64,000 nucleotides of DNA from Sulfobacillus acidophilus DSM 10332 (GCA_000237975.1 CP003179.1:1302001-1366000), one strand, 5' to 3'; counted from the stretch's first letter, positions 36,855 to 46,750 are shown. Notes: generated by a model not told the origin, from the letters alone. A program made the numbers and translations.

Positions 36855-36882
36855 CCCCTCTCGCTCGCCTGAGTGAGAGGGG
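36855..36882 (+). terminator. Hairpin terminator-like structure after the formate dehydrogenase operon
   Basis: A 12-bp stem of CCCCTCTCGCTC with GAGTGAGAGGGG (one G-T wobble) around a four-base loop. No T run follows, so termination strength is uncertain. Confidence 0.55.
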
Positions 36883-36962
36883 GTGATTGTAGAAAAAATT
36901 CCAACCTTAAGCCCAGATAAAGTTTGGCGCTCGCGTGTTACTATGTTCCAAGGGGGAACGGC

Positions 36963-38096
36963 GTGCAGCGGCAGTTCGTTAGGGTCGGCATTTTATTTGT
37001 TTTGTTTATCATTGCGGCCTTCGGGGTTGTGTGGCGGATGCCGCAATATGATGTGGTGGAATATGCGTTCTACGCCAAGGCGGCCTTTTTCCCACCTTGG
37101 TTTCATTTTTGGCCGCGAGAATATCCTACGCTTTCATTGGGGGTATTTCTATTGCCCCGGCTTTGGCCGCTCCCCTATCGCTGGGCTTTTGCGGTGACGA
37201 TGGCGGGGTTTTTAGCGGTGTTGCTTTGGCAAGGCGGGGCGTTTCGGTCTCGACCTGCTTGGGGCATACGGCTCTTAATCTATCTTTTTTTAGGTGCGGT
37301 CGGGTTATTTGCCCAGCGGTATGATATCACGGCGGCCTGGGCCGCTTATATGGCTCTTTTGGCGGCACGTCAGGGGCAATGGGGACGGGCCTGGGGGTTT
37401 TCGCTGGTCGGCGTCTTCTTAAAATTATTTCCGGTCATTTTTTGGCCCATGTTCTTCATTGCGGAATATCGGGCCAGCGGACGCTGGCGGTGGGATCGAG
37501 CGGCCTTGGCGGTGGCGGTCACGCTGGTCGTCATCGGCTTTCAAATCGCATTGGCCGTTCCCCATCAACTTTCGTGGTGGCGATATTTTTGGAATCGTCC
37601 GATCGCGATTGGTTCATTGCCGGCCAGTATTACGGTATTGTTACATCCCTACCGGCTAGGGGTGGCTTATGGCAGCTGGAACGTCTATGCTGCGGGATGG
37701 GCCCATCGGGTCGCGTCAGGAGTGACGGTCCTTAGCGGGGTTATTTGGATTGGCCTTTTTTATGCTCAATGGCGTGGACGGTTATCGCTGGAGTCGACCG
37801 TCCTCTTGGGTATCGGCGTTCTCATGCTCAGCAGCAAAGTCTTGTCCGTGCAATATCTCATCTGGCTGGCGCCTTTTTTGGCGGACCGCCGAATTCATCC
37901 GTTTTTTCTCCTGTCTTATGCCCTTAACACGATCGTCTATCCCCTAGGGTTTGTCATACCCGGCTGGTTTTCCTTCGTGGTGTATTTATTGGCGATTCGA
38001 AACGCTCTCTTGATTTTGGGCTTCATCAGCCTATGGCGGAATGAACGGCTGCCGACCACAGCCCAACCGACGCCGATGCCGACCGTATCCGCCTAA
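36963..38096 (+). CDS. Polytopic membrane glycosyltransferase-like protein (GT87/DUF2029 style)
   Basis: A 377-residue protein with about ten membrane segments. The first external loop contains DVVEYAFYAKAAFFPP and the later PREYPTL, resembling the catalytic-loop acidic residues of GT-C mannosyltransferases such as GT87. These enzymes use lipid-linked sugars at the membrane. The GTG at 36963 is chosen over the in-frame 36924 codon because AGGGGG at 36951-36956 lies six bases upstream. It converges on cydB with a four-base overlap. Function by fold resemblance only. Confidence 0.6.
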   Translation: MQRQFVRVGILFVLFIIAAFGVVWRMPQYDVVEYAFYAKAAFFPPWFHFWPREYPTLSLGVFLLPRLWPLPYRWAFAVTMAGFLAVLLWQGGAFRSRPAWGIRLLIYLFLGAVGLFAQRYDITAAWAAYMALLAARQGQWGRAWGFSLVGVFLKLFPVIFWPMFFIAEYRASGRWRWDRAALAVAVTLVVIGFQIALAVPHQLSWWRYFWNRPIAIGSLPASITVLLHPYRLGVAYGSWNVYAAGWAHRVASGVTVLSGVIWIGLFYAQWRGRLSLESTVLLGIGVLMLSSKVLSVQYLIWLAPFLADRRIHPFFLLSYALNTIVYPLGFVIPGWFSFVVYLLAIRNALLILGFISLWRNERLPTTAQPTPMPTVSA

Positions 38097-39106
38097 TAGT
38101 GCCGCGTATCTTTCAAGCTCACCCGCCGACGGAAAACCCAATACGTCCAGGCTTGGTAAGCCAACACAATCGGCAGTAATACGGTGGCCACGATCGACAT
38201 GACCTGAAGGCTGTAGAGATTCGACGACGCGTTATAGATCGTGAGGTTCCAATGCGGGTTTAAAGTGCTGATCATAACCCGGGGATAAAGGGTGAGAAAA
38301 ACACTGATCACAGACAAGACAATCGTCAGACCGGTCATGGCGAAGGCCGCTCCATATTGCCGCTGGGGTAAAAACAGGCGAATCGCCAACATGCTGACCC
38401 CGGCCATAACCGGGATAGGGCCGGGATCGACGCCTAGCCGATGGCTTAACGACGCATAGCTATAACTCATGAGGACAAACAGGAAATAAAACACGGTGGC
38501 CAGCCCCCCGACGCGAAAAGCGGCCTTTCGCGCCCGCTCGGACAGTTCGGGCGGTGCCTTCAGAGTCAGATAGAGAGCACCGTGTAACGTAAACAGCAAG
38601 AGGCTGGCGAGCCCGCCGACCAATGCATAAGGATTTATCAGAGACCCAAAATTGCCGACAAAGTTCATCTGCCGGTTGATGGGCACGCCATGCAACATAT
38701 TGCCCATGGCAATTCCCCAGACCAAGGCGGGTACGGCACTCGATCCCATGATCATCCAGTCCCAAAACCGCCGCCATCCGGCGCGATCATCTTTGCTTCG
38801 AAATTCCAGGGCGACCCCACGGATGATAAGCGCCACCAACAGCAAGGCCAACGCCAGATAAAACCCGCTAAAAAGGGTGGCATACCAATTGGGAAAGGCG
38901 GCAAAAATCGTGGCTCCGGCGGTAATGAGCCACACCTCGTTGGCATCCCATACCGGTCCGATGGTTGCTAAAACGGCGCGCCGTTCCTGGTCGGTGCGAC
39001 CGACAAAAGGAACGAGAATGCCGACACCATAGTCAAATCCTTCTAAAAAGAGATACCCGACAAACAGGGCGGCAATCAGCACAAACCAAATAGTGGGGAG
39101 ATTCAT
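38093..39106 (-). CDS. cydB: Cytochrome bd-type quinol oxidase subunit II
   Basis: A 337-residue membrane subunit with the family's opening (FVLIAALFVGYLFLEGFDYGVGIL), GPVWDANEVWLITAGATIFAAFP and eight or nine spans. With CydA it forms a terminal oxidase reducing O2 with quinol. The ATG at 39106 is selected, since upstream codons overlap cydA and AAGGAG precedes this ATG. It starts 16 bases after the cydA stop. Confidence 0.95.
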   Translation of the reverse strand: MNLPTIWFVLIAALFVGYLFLEGFDYGVGILVPFVGRTDQERRAVLATIGPVWDANEVWLITAGATIFAAFPNWYATLFSGFYLALALLLVALIIRGVALEFRSKDDRAGWRRFWDWMIMGSSAVPALVWGIAMGNMLHGVPINRQMNFVGNFGSLINPYALVGGLASLLLFTLHGALYLTLKAPPELSERARKAAFRVGGLATVFYFLFVLMSYSYASLSHRLGVDPGPIPVMAGVSMLAIRLFLPQRQYGAAFAMTGLTIVLSVISVFLTLYPRVMISTLNPHWNLTIYNASSNLYSLQVMSIVATVLLPIVLAYQAWTYWVFRRRVSLKDTRHY

Positions 39107-39122
39107 CGGTTCTAAACTCCTT

Positions 39123-40526
39123 TCACGATGTAGGATGGGGCACGATGTGCGGCACTTCGTCGCCGATGGGCTGATCACTCCCGGGTTCTTCGGCAATCGG
39201 TCCGAGCTTAATGTATTTAACGGCCAAGCTGAGCGCGGTAAACCCGATGACGAGGTATAACACGCCAAAGGTGGTCAGGGTAGTCCACACATCCGCCATC
39301 GGGACGGTGGGTGATATCCCGTGAGGGGTCAACATCAGGCCAAAAACAATCCAGGGTTGACGGCCTACTTCCGTCATAATCCACCCCATGATGTTGGCCA
39401 AAGACGGCAGCATAATGGCCCAAACCATGAGTTTCAAGTACCGGGGACGTTTGAGCAGGAGCCCGTGGCGATCGAGGAGAACACCCCATAAGGCGACAAA
39501 TATCATCAAAAAGCCAAACAAGATCATAATCCGGAAACTCCAAAAGGTGGGAATGACCGGCGGCACATAGTAGCCGGGGCCGTAGCGATGGACATATAGT
39601 CGTTGAAGGTTTTCGATGCCGGCAATCCGTCCGCTTAATCGGTTATACGCCAGAATGCTCAACATGTAGGGGATGGCGATGAGGGGGACACTTTGATGGG
39701 TTTTGGGATGAATAATAGTGATTAACGACCAGGCGGCATGAATGCCGCTCGTCTGCCACAGGGCTTCCGAGGCGGCAATTTTCATGGGCTGTGCGGTTAC
39801 GAGATGCTGCGCCTGTTCATGGCCAATGACCACGACTAAAATACTGGCCACCAACGCGCCGAGAATGCCGACCCGAAACGGCCGTAAAAATTGCTCGACA
39901 AACCGGCCACGGGCTAAATAGTATGCGCTGACGCCGGCCATCACAAAACCGCCGGTGGCCAAGGCCGCAAATTCGACATGGGGGAATTCGACCCAGAGCT
40001 GCGGATTGGTTAAAATGGCCCCAAAACTGATCATTTCCAAATGGTGATGCAACAGGCGATATCCCACGGGTTCTTGCATGAACGAATTGGCCGCTAAAAT
40101 ATTAAACGCGGAAAGGGTCACGCCAAAGGCGACCAGCCAAATGGCGAGCGTATGCATCCGGGGCGACAGCCGATCCCAGCCAAAGATCCAGACCGCGATA
40201 AAGGTGGATTCCAAAAAAAAGGCGGCAAGCGACTCAATCGCCAAGGGGGCTCCAAAAACATCTCCCACAAACCGACTATAGTTGGCCCAGTTCATGCCGA
40301 ACTGGAACTCTTGAATAATCCCGGTGACGACTCCTACGGCAAAATTAATCAAAAAAAGCCGCGAGAACAAGTCGATAACTAAACGGTCCGCAGGTTTCGG
40401 ATCCCGCCAGTAAAGGGTTTCTAAAATGGCAATCATTAAAGAAAGCCCAATCGTAATGGGAACGAACAGGAAGTGATAGACGATCGTTACCCCAAATTGC
40501 AGTCGATCCAAGCCGACAAGGGTCAT
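39123..40526 (-). CDS. cydA: Cytochrome bd-type quinol oxidase subunit I
   Basis: The 467-residue haem subunit has the ligand His in VYHFLFVPITIGL, the acidic pair region FFLESTFIAVWIFGWDRLSPRMH and the family motif GRQPW. The Q-loop is short, as in the cyanide-insensitive (CIO) subgroup of bd oxidases. The ATG at 40526 follows GAGGTGA and is preferred to the codon 33 bases upstream. It forms the cydAB operon, divergent from the Lon-like protease gene. Confidence 0.95.
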   Translation of the reverse strand: MTLVGLDRLQFGVTIVYHFLFVPITIGLSLMIAILETLYWRDPKPADRLVIDLFSRLFLINFAVGVVTGIIQEFQFGMNWANYSRFVGDVFGAPLAIESLAAFFLESTFIAVWIFGWDRLSPRMHTLAIWLVAFGVTLSAFNILAANSFMQEPVGYRLLHHHLEMISFGAILTNPQLWVEFPHVEFAALATGGFVMAGVSAYYLARGRFVEQFLRPFRVGILGALVASILVVVIGHEQAQHLVTAQPMKIAASEALWQTSGIHAAWSLITIIHPKTHQSVPLIAIPYMLSILAYNRLSGRIAGIENLQRLYVHRYGPGYYVPPVIPTFWSFRIMILFGFLMIFVALWGVLLDRHGLLLKRPRYLKLMVWAIMLPSLANIMGWIMTEVGRQPWIVFGLMLTPHGISPTVPMADVWTTLTTFGVLYLVIGFTALSLAVKYIKLGPIAEEPGSDQPIGDEVPHIVPHPTS

Positions 40527-40697
40527 GGTTAGGTCACCTCGCTCACATAGGGGTAGCATGGGTAACGCCGGGCGATTTTATGCGCGGGTGGACAAAATGG
40601 AACAATAGGCCTGCGAAAGTATTGCCAAACGGCCCTCGAGAGCCGATATCGGACGTGCGATGCTAATCACAAAATCGGAGTGGATGGAGGAATTACT

Positions 40698-43079
40698 ATG
40701 ATCGACCGGACGCGCTTTGAAGTGCATCCCGACCAAGCTCGCCGACAATTCCGGATCGAAGAATTCACGTTAGCGGCGCCCCACCCGGAACCCCCGATGA
40801 TGCTGGGGCAGGCGCGGGCACTAAAGGCCATTGACTTTGGACTCAAAATGAACGCGCATATGTTTTTGGTGGGCCCGGTGGGAACCGGGAAAACCACCTA
40901 CATTGTCGAACGGGCAACCGCCTGGGCCAAGACCCGACCAAGTCCGCCCGATTGGTGTTACGTCACCAACTTTGCCCAACCGGATCAACCGCGGGCGATT
41001 TCCCTACCAGCCGGGCGAGCCCGCAAGTTTCAAGAGGACATTACCCGGTTGGTCAAGGCGATCATCGACGGCATTCGGCAGACGTTTGAGAGTGATGCGT
41101 ACATTCACCATCGACAAACCCTATTGCGCCGCTATCAAGACCAACAGCAGGCCGTCTGGGGGGATATGGTCCAACGGGCACGCGACATGGGGTTTAGCGT
41201 GCAGGCGACTCCCACGGGGGCTCTCATGACAGTGCCTCTGCGCCCTGACGGTCAACCTTATCACCCGCAGGAATTTTCGGAACTGCCCGAGTTGGTGCGT
41301 AAAAGTTTTGCGGATCGTCAACGGGAATTGGAAGAGCCGGTGGCGAGCGCTACCCAAAAGATTCATGCCCTAGAGCGGGAAGCGCGCCAGGCATTGGAGG
41401 ATCAGGATCGCGAAATAGCCCGGCATGCGGCTGACCATCTGATGGCGGATTTTCAGGCTACCTATCAGGATTTACCGCAGGTCACGGCCTATGGGGAAGC
41501 GATTTTAAATGATTTAGTCGACCACTTGGAGTGGCTCCGGTCGGACGACGGCGGCGAGGGAGGGGCGACCCCGGTGCCGAATCTGGCCGAACGTTATCAA
41601 GTCCGGGTGCTGGTAGACCATGACCCGGGGGCGGGAGCACCGGTCATCGTCGAGACCAATCCCACCTATGCCAACTTATTTGGACGAGTGGACTACCGCC
41701 AACAGCAAGGCATGTTGTTAACCAGCATTGACGGAATCCGGCCCGGTAGTGTTCATCGGGCCAATGGAGGCTTTTTGATTTTGCAGGCGGCGGACTTGTT
41801 GCGCGAAACGCTGGCGTATCCGACGTTGAAACGGATTTTGAAACAAGGTTGGGTGCGCATTGAAGACGTGCCGGAGGCGGTGGGTTGGATTCGGCCGGCG
41901 CTTTTTCAACCCGAGGCCATTCCGGTCAATCTGACGGTAATCGTGATCGGCACGCCCGATATCTATTACACCCTTTATCGGTTCGACGAGGATTTTCGCC
42001 GCCTATTTAAGATTAAGGCCGATTTTGCGGCAGATATGGCCGATTCCCCGGAAAACTTGGCGGCCTTTGCGGACATGGTTCAGCAAGTGGCGGTCCGGGA
42101 GGGCTATCGTCCGGTGGATGCCAGTGCCGTTGTCGAGCTGGCCGGTTATGGGGCGACATTGGCGGAAAATCAGCATCGCTTGTCTACCCGGTTGGGCGAA
42201 ATCTTTTCCGTGTTGGCGGAGGCCAACGTATGGGCCGGGGAGGCCGGTCAACCGACGATTACCCGCGACGGTATTTTGCGGGCGTTAGCCGAACGGCGGG
42301 AAAGAAATTCCGGACCGGAAGAAGTCTTACAACGGATGATGTTAGACGGCACCCTCATCATTGACACCGAAGGTCAGTCCATCGGCCAAATCAACGGGTT
42401 GGCCGTGCTGAGTGCCGGGGATATGCCGTTCGGGCGCCCTTCCCGGATTACGGCCAAGGCCTATGCCGGGGAACGCGGGATTATGAATATTGAGCGGCAA
42501 ACACGGCAATCCGGGACAACCCATACGAAAGGGGTGTTGACGCTAGCGGCATTTTTTGCGAGCCGGTTTGCCCAAACCGGACCGTTAACCTTAAGCGCCA
42601 GCATTGCGTTCGAACAGCTCTATGATGAAGTGGACGGGGATAGCGCGTCGAGCGCGGAGCTTTATGCGCTGTTGTCGGAATTGGCGGGAGTCGGTATTGA
42701 TCAGGGAATTGCCGTGACGGGCTCGGTGAACCAAAAAGGGGAGGTTCAGCCGATAGGGGGGGTTAACCAAAAAATTGAAGGGTTTTTCCAGGTATGTCGG
42801 GCCAAGGGGCTTACCGGTCATCAAGGGGTGATTATTCCGCGGCGCAACCTTCCTCATTTAATGCTGGCGTACGAAGTGATTGCCGCCATGAAAGACGGAT
42901 TGTTTCACGTGTGGGCGGTGGATCACGTCGACGAGGGTATTGAAATCTTGACCGGTATCCCGGCCGGGACCCCGGACCAACCGGATACGGTGATGGGACG
43001 CGTAGCCCAAAAGCTCTATCAATATCGCCATGCGTTAAAAGCGTGGGAAGCCGATGGCGGGTCGGATCGCATGAGTTAG
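40698..43079 (+). CDS. Lon-like ATP-dependent protease (AAA_32/LonB family)
   Basis: A 793-residue fusion of an AAA+ module and a Lon protease domain without the LonA N-terminal domain. The Walker A motif is GPVGTGKT at 59-66; a long helical insertion with many charged residues occupies about 150-290. The proteolytic dyad is Ser649 in DGDSASSAE and Lys692 in GGVNQKIEG, separated by the same 43 residues as in Escherichia coli Lon. The usual DGPSAG reads DGDSAS. The ATG at 40698 is chosen for the GGAGG eight bases upstream. It probably degrades damaged or regulatory proteins in the cytosol. Confidence 0.88.
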   Translation: MIDRTRFEVHPDQARRQFRIEEFTLAAPHPEPPMMLGQARALKAIDFGLKMNAHMFLVGPVGTGKTTYIVERATAWAKTRPSPPDWCYVTNFAQPDQPRAISLPAGRARKFQEDITRLVKAIIDGIRQTFESDAYIHHRQTLLRRYQDQQQAVWGDMVQRARDMGFSVQATPTGALMTVPLRPDGQPYHPQEFSELPELVRKSFADRQRELEEPVASATQKIHALEREARQALEDQDREIARHAADHLMADFQATYQDLPQVTAYGEAILNDLVDHLEWLRSDDGGEGGATPVPNLAERYQVRVLVDHDPGAGAPVIVETNPTYANLFGRVDYRQQQGMLLTSIDGIRPGSVHRANGGFLILQAADLLRETLAYPTLKRILKQGWVRIEDVPEAVGWIRPALFQPEAIPVNLTVIVIGTPDIYYTLYRFDEDFRRLFKIKADFAADMADSPENLAAFADMVQQVAVREGYRPVDASAVVELAGYGATLAENQHRLSTRLGEIFSVLAEANVWAGEAGQPTITRDGILRALAERRERNSGPEEVLQRMMLDGTLIIDTEGQSIGQINGLAVLSAGDMPFGRPSRITAKAYAGERGIMNIERQTRQSGTTHTKGVLTLAAFFASRFAQTGPLTLSASIAFEQLYDEVDGDSASSAELYALLSELAGVGIDQGIAVTGSVNQKGEVQPIGGVNQKIEGFFQVCRAKGLTGHQGVIIPRRNLPHLMLAYEVIAAMKDGLFHVWAVDHVDEGIEILTGIPAGTPDQPDTVMGRVAQKLYQYRHALKAWEADGGSDRMS

Positions 43080-43095
43080 CCTCCTTCCGTTCACA

Positions 43096-43131
43096 CTGTC
43101 CTGAGGGGGGAAAATCCCCCTTTCAGGGCAG
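43096..43131 (+). terminator. Long hairpin between the Lon-like gene and the 3D-domain gene
   Basis: CTGTCCTGAGGGGG pairs with CCCCCTTTCAGGGCAG with minor mismatches around GAAAAT. It follows the protease stop by about 17 bases and the next gene's AGGAGG lies right at its base, so it could act as a terminator or modulate the next ribosome site. Confidence 0.6.
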
Positions 43132-43143
43132 GAGGCCAGAACG

Positions 43144-43857
43144 ATGATACGCGGTAAATGGCGGGCTTTCGGGGTGGCCGGACTCGGTCTCTTGAGCGCT
43201 CTTCTCCTGGTCGAAACGGCCCCACGCACAACCCGTGCCGTTCGACTGCCGGATCCCGTGCGGCTAGCCACGGCCAGCGGGATGGCCCTGTGGCCTTGGC
43301 AACCGGGCGGGATTTTTTGGACCCATGCCTGGTTTGCCAGTCAACCGTTCCCGGTCGTCACCCAAAAGGATCCCGGATTACCGGCCGGCCAGACGGACTT
43401 ACTGACACCGGGGCAACCCGGGGTCGTCTATCGAACCGGGCCGGTCTCGGTGTCGGTTTTGCCGCCGGTGGCCCAGACGGTGATTCAAGGAACCGCGCCG
43501 ATTCATCAATTGCGGGTCAATGGGGTGACCTACTACTATGACCGGGTATTTACGGCGATGACGACGGCCTATAACGGCTCCTGGGCGATGAACGGGCCCT
43601 CTGGTGCGGTCGCCGCCTGGAACGGTCAACCGTTGCGTCCGGGGGATGTGGCTGTCGACCCGTCGGTGATTCCTTTAGGCACCTATTTATACATTGACGG
43701 CTACGGACCGGCCCGGGCCGTGGACACAGGATCGGCCATTTGGGGCGACCATATCGATCTTTTTTATCAAGAGTCGGATTGGCAAGTCGCCCTCTATGGA
43801 ATCCAGTTTCATAAGGTCTATATTTTGACGGAGCCGCCGCCGCATTTTACCGGCTAG
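43144..43857 (+). CDS. 3D-domain (YuiC/MltA-like) cell-wall hydrolase
   Basis: A 237-residue protein with an N-terminal membrane anchor (VAGLGLLSALLLVETAP) and a C-terminal 3D domain with its three Asp: VAVDPSVIPLGTYLYIDGYG, ARAVDTGSAIWG and HIDLFY. This fold is shared with MltA lytic transglycosylase and the stationary-phase Sps/YuiC proteins. It should act on peptidoglycan outside the membrane. The 3' end overlaps the convergent HAD gene by 11 bases. Confidence 0.85.
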   Translation: MIRGKWRAFGVAGLGLLSALLLVETAPRTTRAVRLPDPVRLATASGMALWPWQPGGIFWTHAWFASQPFPVVTQKDPGLPAGQTDLLTPGQPGVVYRTGPVSVSVLPPVAQTVIQGTAPIHQLRVNGVTYYYDRVFTAMTTAYNGSWAMNGPSGAVAAWNGQPLRPGDVAVDPSVIPLGTYLYIDGYGPARAVDTGSAIWGDHIDLFYQESDWQVALYGIQFHKVYILTEPPPHFTG

Positions 43858-44614
43858 GCAAACGAAGTCCGGCCCAATCGGCGAGATGGGTTGCCGTGAC
43901 CTGTGAAATGGGTTCGTGATCCGGCTGATCGAGCACGCGGGCATTCATAAAGTTGTCTAGGATGCGGCAAGCCAAGGGAAACGGCCGACCTTCGGAATAG
44001 GCGTTAGTCACGACCACGGTCGCCAAGGTAGCGCCGACGGCAGCTTGGTAGCCCGGCTCGGAATCTTCGACGGCAACGGCTTCCGCGGGCGTCAGGTCCA
44101 GCTGTCGGAGGGCCTCCCAATAGACGTCCGGTGCCGGTTTTTTCTGGGGCACTTCATCGCCGGCGACGATGACGTCAAACGGATGGGTGCCGGCGGGACC
44201 GATGGTGGCTTCCAATAAGTGTTCGACATTAGGTCGCGCCGTGGTCGTGGCGATAGCGACCCGAATGCCGTGTTCCGACAGACTGTGTAGTAAGGGGACA
44301 ATCCCCGGCCGAAGGAGAATCGCTCCTTGGTCCACCATCTCATGGTATAGCCGTGTCTTAAATTCGTGCAGCGCCCGGATTTCGGACTCGGATATGGGCG
44401 GTAGCTCCGGATGAGCTCGCCAATAGGCGGCAATGCGTTCTTTGCCGCCGGGCACGCCTAACCAGCGGCCATATTCCGCAACATCCCAATAAACGGGTAA
44501 TCCCCAGGTTTTAAACGCTTCATTAAAGGCGACTCGGTGACCTTCGGCTTCGGTATCGGCAAGGGTGCCGTCAACGTCAAAAATCACCGCGCGCAAGAGA
44601 GGTTTTGCACTCAA
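43847..44614 (-). CDS. HAD-superfamily phosphatase/phosphoglucomutase-like (CbbY type)
   Basis: A 255-residue HAD protein with motif I FDVDGTLADTE, motif II in VAIATTTARP, and motif III/IV VAVEDSEPGYQAAVGA, with an alpha-helical cap between. It hydrolyses or isomerises a small phosphorylated substrate, perhaps a sugar phosphate or phosphoglycolate. A TTG start at 44614 is proposed, because a TAGGAG site precedes it by nine bases; an earlier in-frame codon at 44698 would add 28 residues unlike the family. Confidence 0.85.
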   Translation of the reverse strand: MSAKPLLRAVIFDVDGTLADTEAEGHRVAFNEAFKTWGLPVYWDVAEYGRWLGVPGGKERIAAYWRAHPELPPISESEIRALHEFKTRLYHEMVDQGAILLRPGIVPLLHSLSEHGIRVAIATTTARPNVEHLLEATIGPAGTHPFDVIVAGDEVPQKKPAPDVYWEALRQLDLTPAEAVAVEDSEPGYQAAVGATLATVVVTNAYSEGRPFPLACRILDNFMNARVLDQPDHEPISQVTATHLADWAGLRLPSR

Positions 44615-44749
44615 TTGTGGCAATCTCCTAAACTGACATAATCCGTCAAACGGTATGGCTATTGTAGCGGATGACGGAAGATAGGACAAGGTGATCATTT
44701 CACCGAGTTACGTTATGATTTGGCTAGTACCGCAAATGGGGAGGATGTT

Positions 44750-45526
44750 ATGGGGCTTTTGGACGGCCAATATGCCGTGGTAACCGGAGTGGCCAACAAG
44801 CGCAGTATTGCCTGGGGGATTGCCCGGGCGTTTGACCGAGAAGGCGCACGTATTATCTTAACGTATCAAAATGAGCGCCTTTTGGAGAATGTCGAGAAAC
44901 TCGCGGGGGAATTAAGTCGTCCACCGGAGCTGGTTCCCTTAGATGTGACGGACGATACGTCGCTGAATAGTGTGGCGGCCCGGGTAGGGGAAATCACCGA
45001 CGCGGTCCACGTGCTGGTTCATTCCATTGCCCATGCTGCCCGGGAAGATCTCGCCGGGCGATTTGTGGATACCAGTCGCGACGGGTTCTTGATGGCTCAA
45101 AATATTAGTGCCTATTCCTTAACCGCGTTGGTGCGGGTTTTACATCCGTTATTGGTAAACGCCCATGGCGCGAGCGTGATCGCCATGACCCATGATGGGG
45201 CTCGTCGGGTCATGCCGAATTACAACGTGATGGGCGTGGCCAAAGCGTCGTTGGAAGCCTCCGTCCGTTATTTGGCATGGGATCTGGGTAAAGAACATAT
45301 TCGGGTCAATGCGATATCGGCCGGGCCGATTAAGACATTGGCCGCATCGGGCGTGAAAGGGATTTCATCCGCGTTGCAATTGGTGACGGAAAAAGCACCC
45401 ATACCGGAGAACATCACGACGGAGGATGTCGGGAATGCGGCGGTATTTTTGGCCGCCCCCTGGTCGCGGTATGTCACGGGGCATGTGCTGTATGTCGATA
45501 GCGGATTACATATTATGGGAGGTTGA
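44750..45526 (+). CDS. fabI: Enoyl-[acyl-carrier-protein] reductase (NADH)
   Basis: Last reductive step of fatty acid elongation. The 258-residue SDR has the FabI-type N-terminus with AVVTGVANKRSIAWGIA, LVHSIAHAAREDLAGRF, the catalytic YNVMGVAK (Tyr-x6-Lys) and AISAGPIKTLAASG. The ATG at 44750 has GGGGAGG upstream and is preferred over the in-frame codon at 44720. It is followed by a hydroxyacyl-CoA dehydrogenase on the same strand. Confidence 0.94.
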   Translation: MGLLDGQYAVVTGVANKRSIAWGIARAFDREGARIILTYQNERLLENVEKLAGELSRPPELVPLDVTDDTSLNSVAARVGEITDAVHVLVHSIAHAAREDLAGRFVDTSRDGFLMAQNISAYSLTALVRVLHPLLVNAHGASVIAMTHDGARRVMPNYNVMGVAKASLEASVRYLAWDLGKEHIRVNAISAGPIKTLAASGVKGISSALQLVTEKAPIPENITTEDVGNAAVFLAAPWSRYVTGHVLYVDSGLHIMGG

Positions 45527-45537
45527 GCAAAGACCCC

Positions 45538-46392
45538 ATGGATAATCATATGATTGCCGTGGTGGGTGCCGGAACGATGGGTCACGGCATTAGCCAAGTG
45601 GCGGCGCAACATGGCTATGAGGTTCTGATGTGGGATGCGGCACCGGGTGTAGTCGAGCGGGCGATTGGGATCATCGGGGATCGCTTAGCCAAACAAGTTG
45701 CCGCCGGGAAATTGCCGGAAAGCGAGCGGCAACAAACCTTAAAACGGCTCGTACCGGTAACCCGCTGGGACGATTTAGCCTCGGCTTCTTTAGCCATTGA
45801 AGCGGTCTTGGAAGTGATGGAGGTTAAAAAAGAGGTTTTTCAAGAGTTAGACCGCGTATTGCCGGCGGATGCGTTGTTGGCCACGAATACGTCCTCTTTA
45901 TCGATTACCGAAATTGCCAAGGTAACTCGCCGCCCGGGACAAGTGCTCGGCATGCACTTCTTTAATCCCGCTCCAGTGATGAAGTTGGTGGAACTGGTGC
46001 GAGGGGAGGAAACCCGGGATGATGTCGTCCAACGCGCCGAGACCTTTGCCCATTCGATCGGAAAAGAAACGGTCGTTGTTCAAAAAGACACGCCCGGTTT
46101 TATCGTCAACCGGGTACTGATGCCGCTTTTCATTGAGGCGATGCGTATCCTCGAAGAAGGGATTGCCAGTGCCGAGGATATTGATAAAGCGGTAAAATTG
46201 GGGCTCAATCATCCGATGGGTCCGCTTACGCTGGCGGATTTAACCGGGTTGGACGTGGACCTCCATGTGATGGATTATTTATATGACGAGTTTCACGACG
46301 ATCGGTTTGCGGCACCCATGGTTTTGCGTCGGCTCGTACGGGCCGGACATTACGGCCGTAAAACGGGCCGTGGATTTTACCGGTATTCCTGA
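45538..46392 (+). CDS. 3-hydroxyacyl-CoA (3-hydroxybutyryl-CoA) dehydrogenase
   Basis: A 284-residue NAD(P)-dependent enzyme with the Rossmann AVVGAGTMGHGISQVA, the TNTSSLSITEIAK active-site region, GMHFFNPAPVMKLVE with the catalytic His, and the C-terminal dimerisation domain ending in YGRKTGRGFYRY. It acts in beta-oxidation or butyrate/PHB metabolism. The start is uncertain: ATGs at 45538 and 45550 both lack a well-spaced ribosome site, and the GGGAGG at 45517 is nearer to an in-frame TTG. It begins just after fabI. Confidence 0.9.
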   Translation: MDNHMIAVVGAGTMGHGISQVAAQHGYEVLMWDAAPGVVERAIGIIGDRLAKQVAAGKLPESERQQTLKRLVPVTRWDDLASASLAIEAVLEVMEVKKEVFQELDRVLPADALLATNTSSLSITEIAKVTRRPGQVLGMHFFNPAPVMKLVELVRGEETRDDVVQRAETFAHSIGKETVVVQKDTPGFIVNRVLMPLFIEAMRILEEGIASAEDIDKAVKLGLNHPMGPLTLADLTGLDVDLHVMDYLYDEFHDDRFAAPMVLRRLVRAGHYGRKTGRGFYRYS

Positions 46393-46438
46393 TGTCCGGG
46401 AAATCGGGGTGAAGGATAAAAAAAACAAGTTTTTGACC

Positions 46439-46467
46439 TTGACCCCGATTTTCGCCGTTGTTATAAT
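46439..46467 (+). promoter_or_regulatory. Promoter of the second tRNA cluster
   Basis: TTGACC at 46439-46444 and a perfect TATAAT at 46462-46467 with a 17-bp spacer; the start lies just before tRNA-Gly. A second TTGACC directly upstream (46433-46438) is out of register. Confidence 0.8.
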
Positions 46468-46480
46468 GACTAAGCGTGAT

Positions 46481-46555
46481 GCGGAAGTAGCTCAGCGGTA
46501 GAGCATCGCCTTGCCAAGGCGGGGGTCGCGGGTTCAAATCCCGTCTTCCGCTCCA
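46481..46555 (+). tRNA. tRNA-Gly (anticodon GCC)
   Basis: Acceptor GCGGAAG pairs CTTCCGC; anticodon loop TTGCCAA gives GCC; T arm GGTTCAAATCC; discriminator T and encoded CCA. Confidence 0.95.
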
Positions 46556-46571
46556 AAAATTTGATACCGTT

Positions 46572-46647
<76 letters not shown>

Positions 46648-46659
46648 GAGATTTTACGT

Positions 46660-46737
46660 GGGTGGTTAGCTCAGTTGGTTAGAGCGCTCGCTTGACATGC
46701 GAGAGGTTCACAGGTTCGAGTCCTGTACCGCCCACCA
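46660..46737 (+). tRNA. tRNA-Val (anticodon GAC)
   Basis: Acceptor GGGTGGT pairs ACCGCCC; anticodon loop TTGACAT gives GAC; discriminator A and encoded CCA. It complements tRNA-Val(TAC) at 21.75 kb. Confidence 0.95.
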
Positions 46738-46750
46738 TAAAATTTGTGAC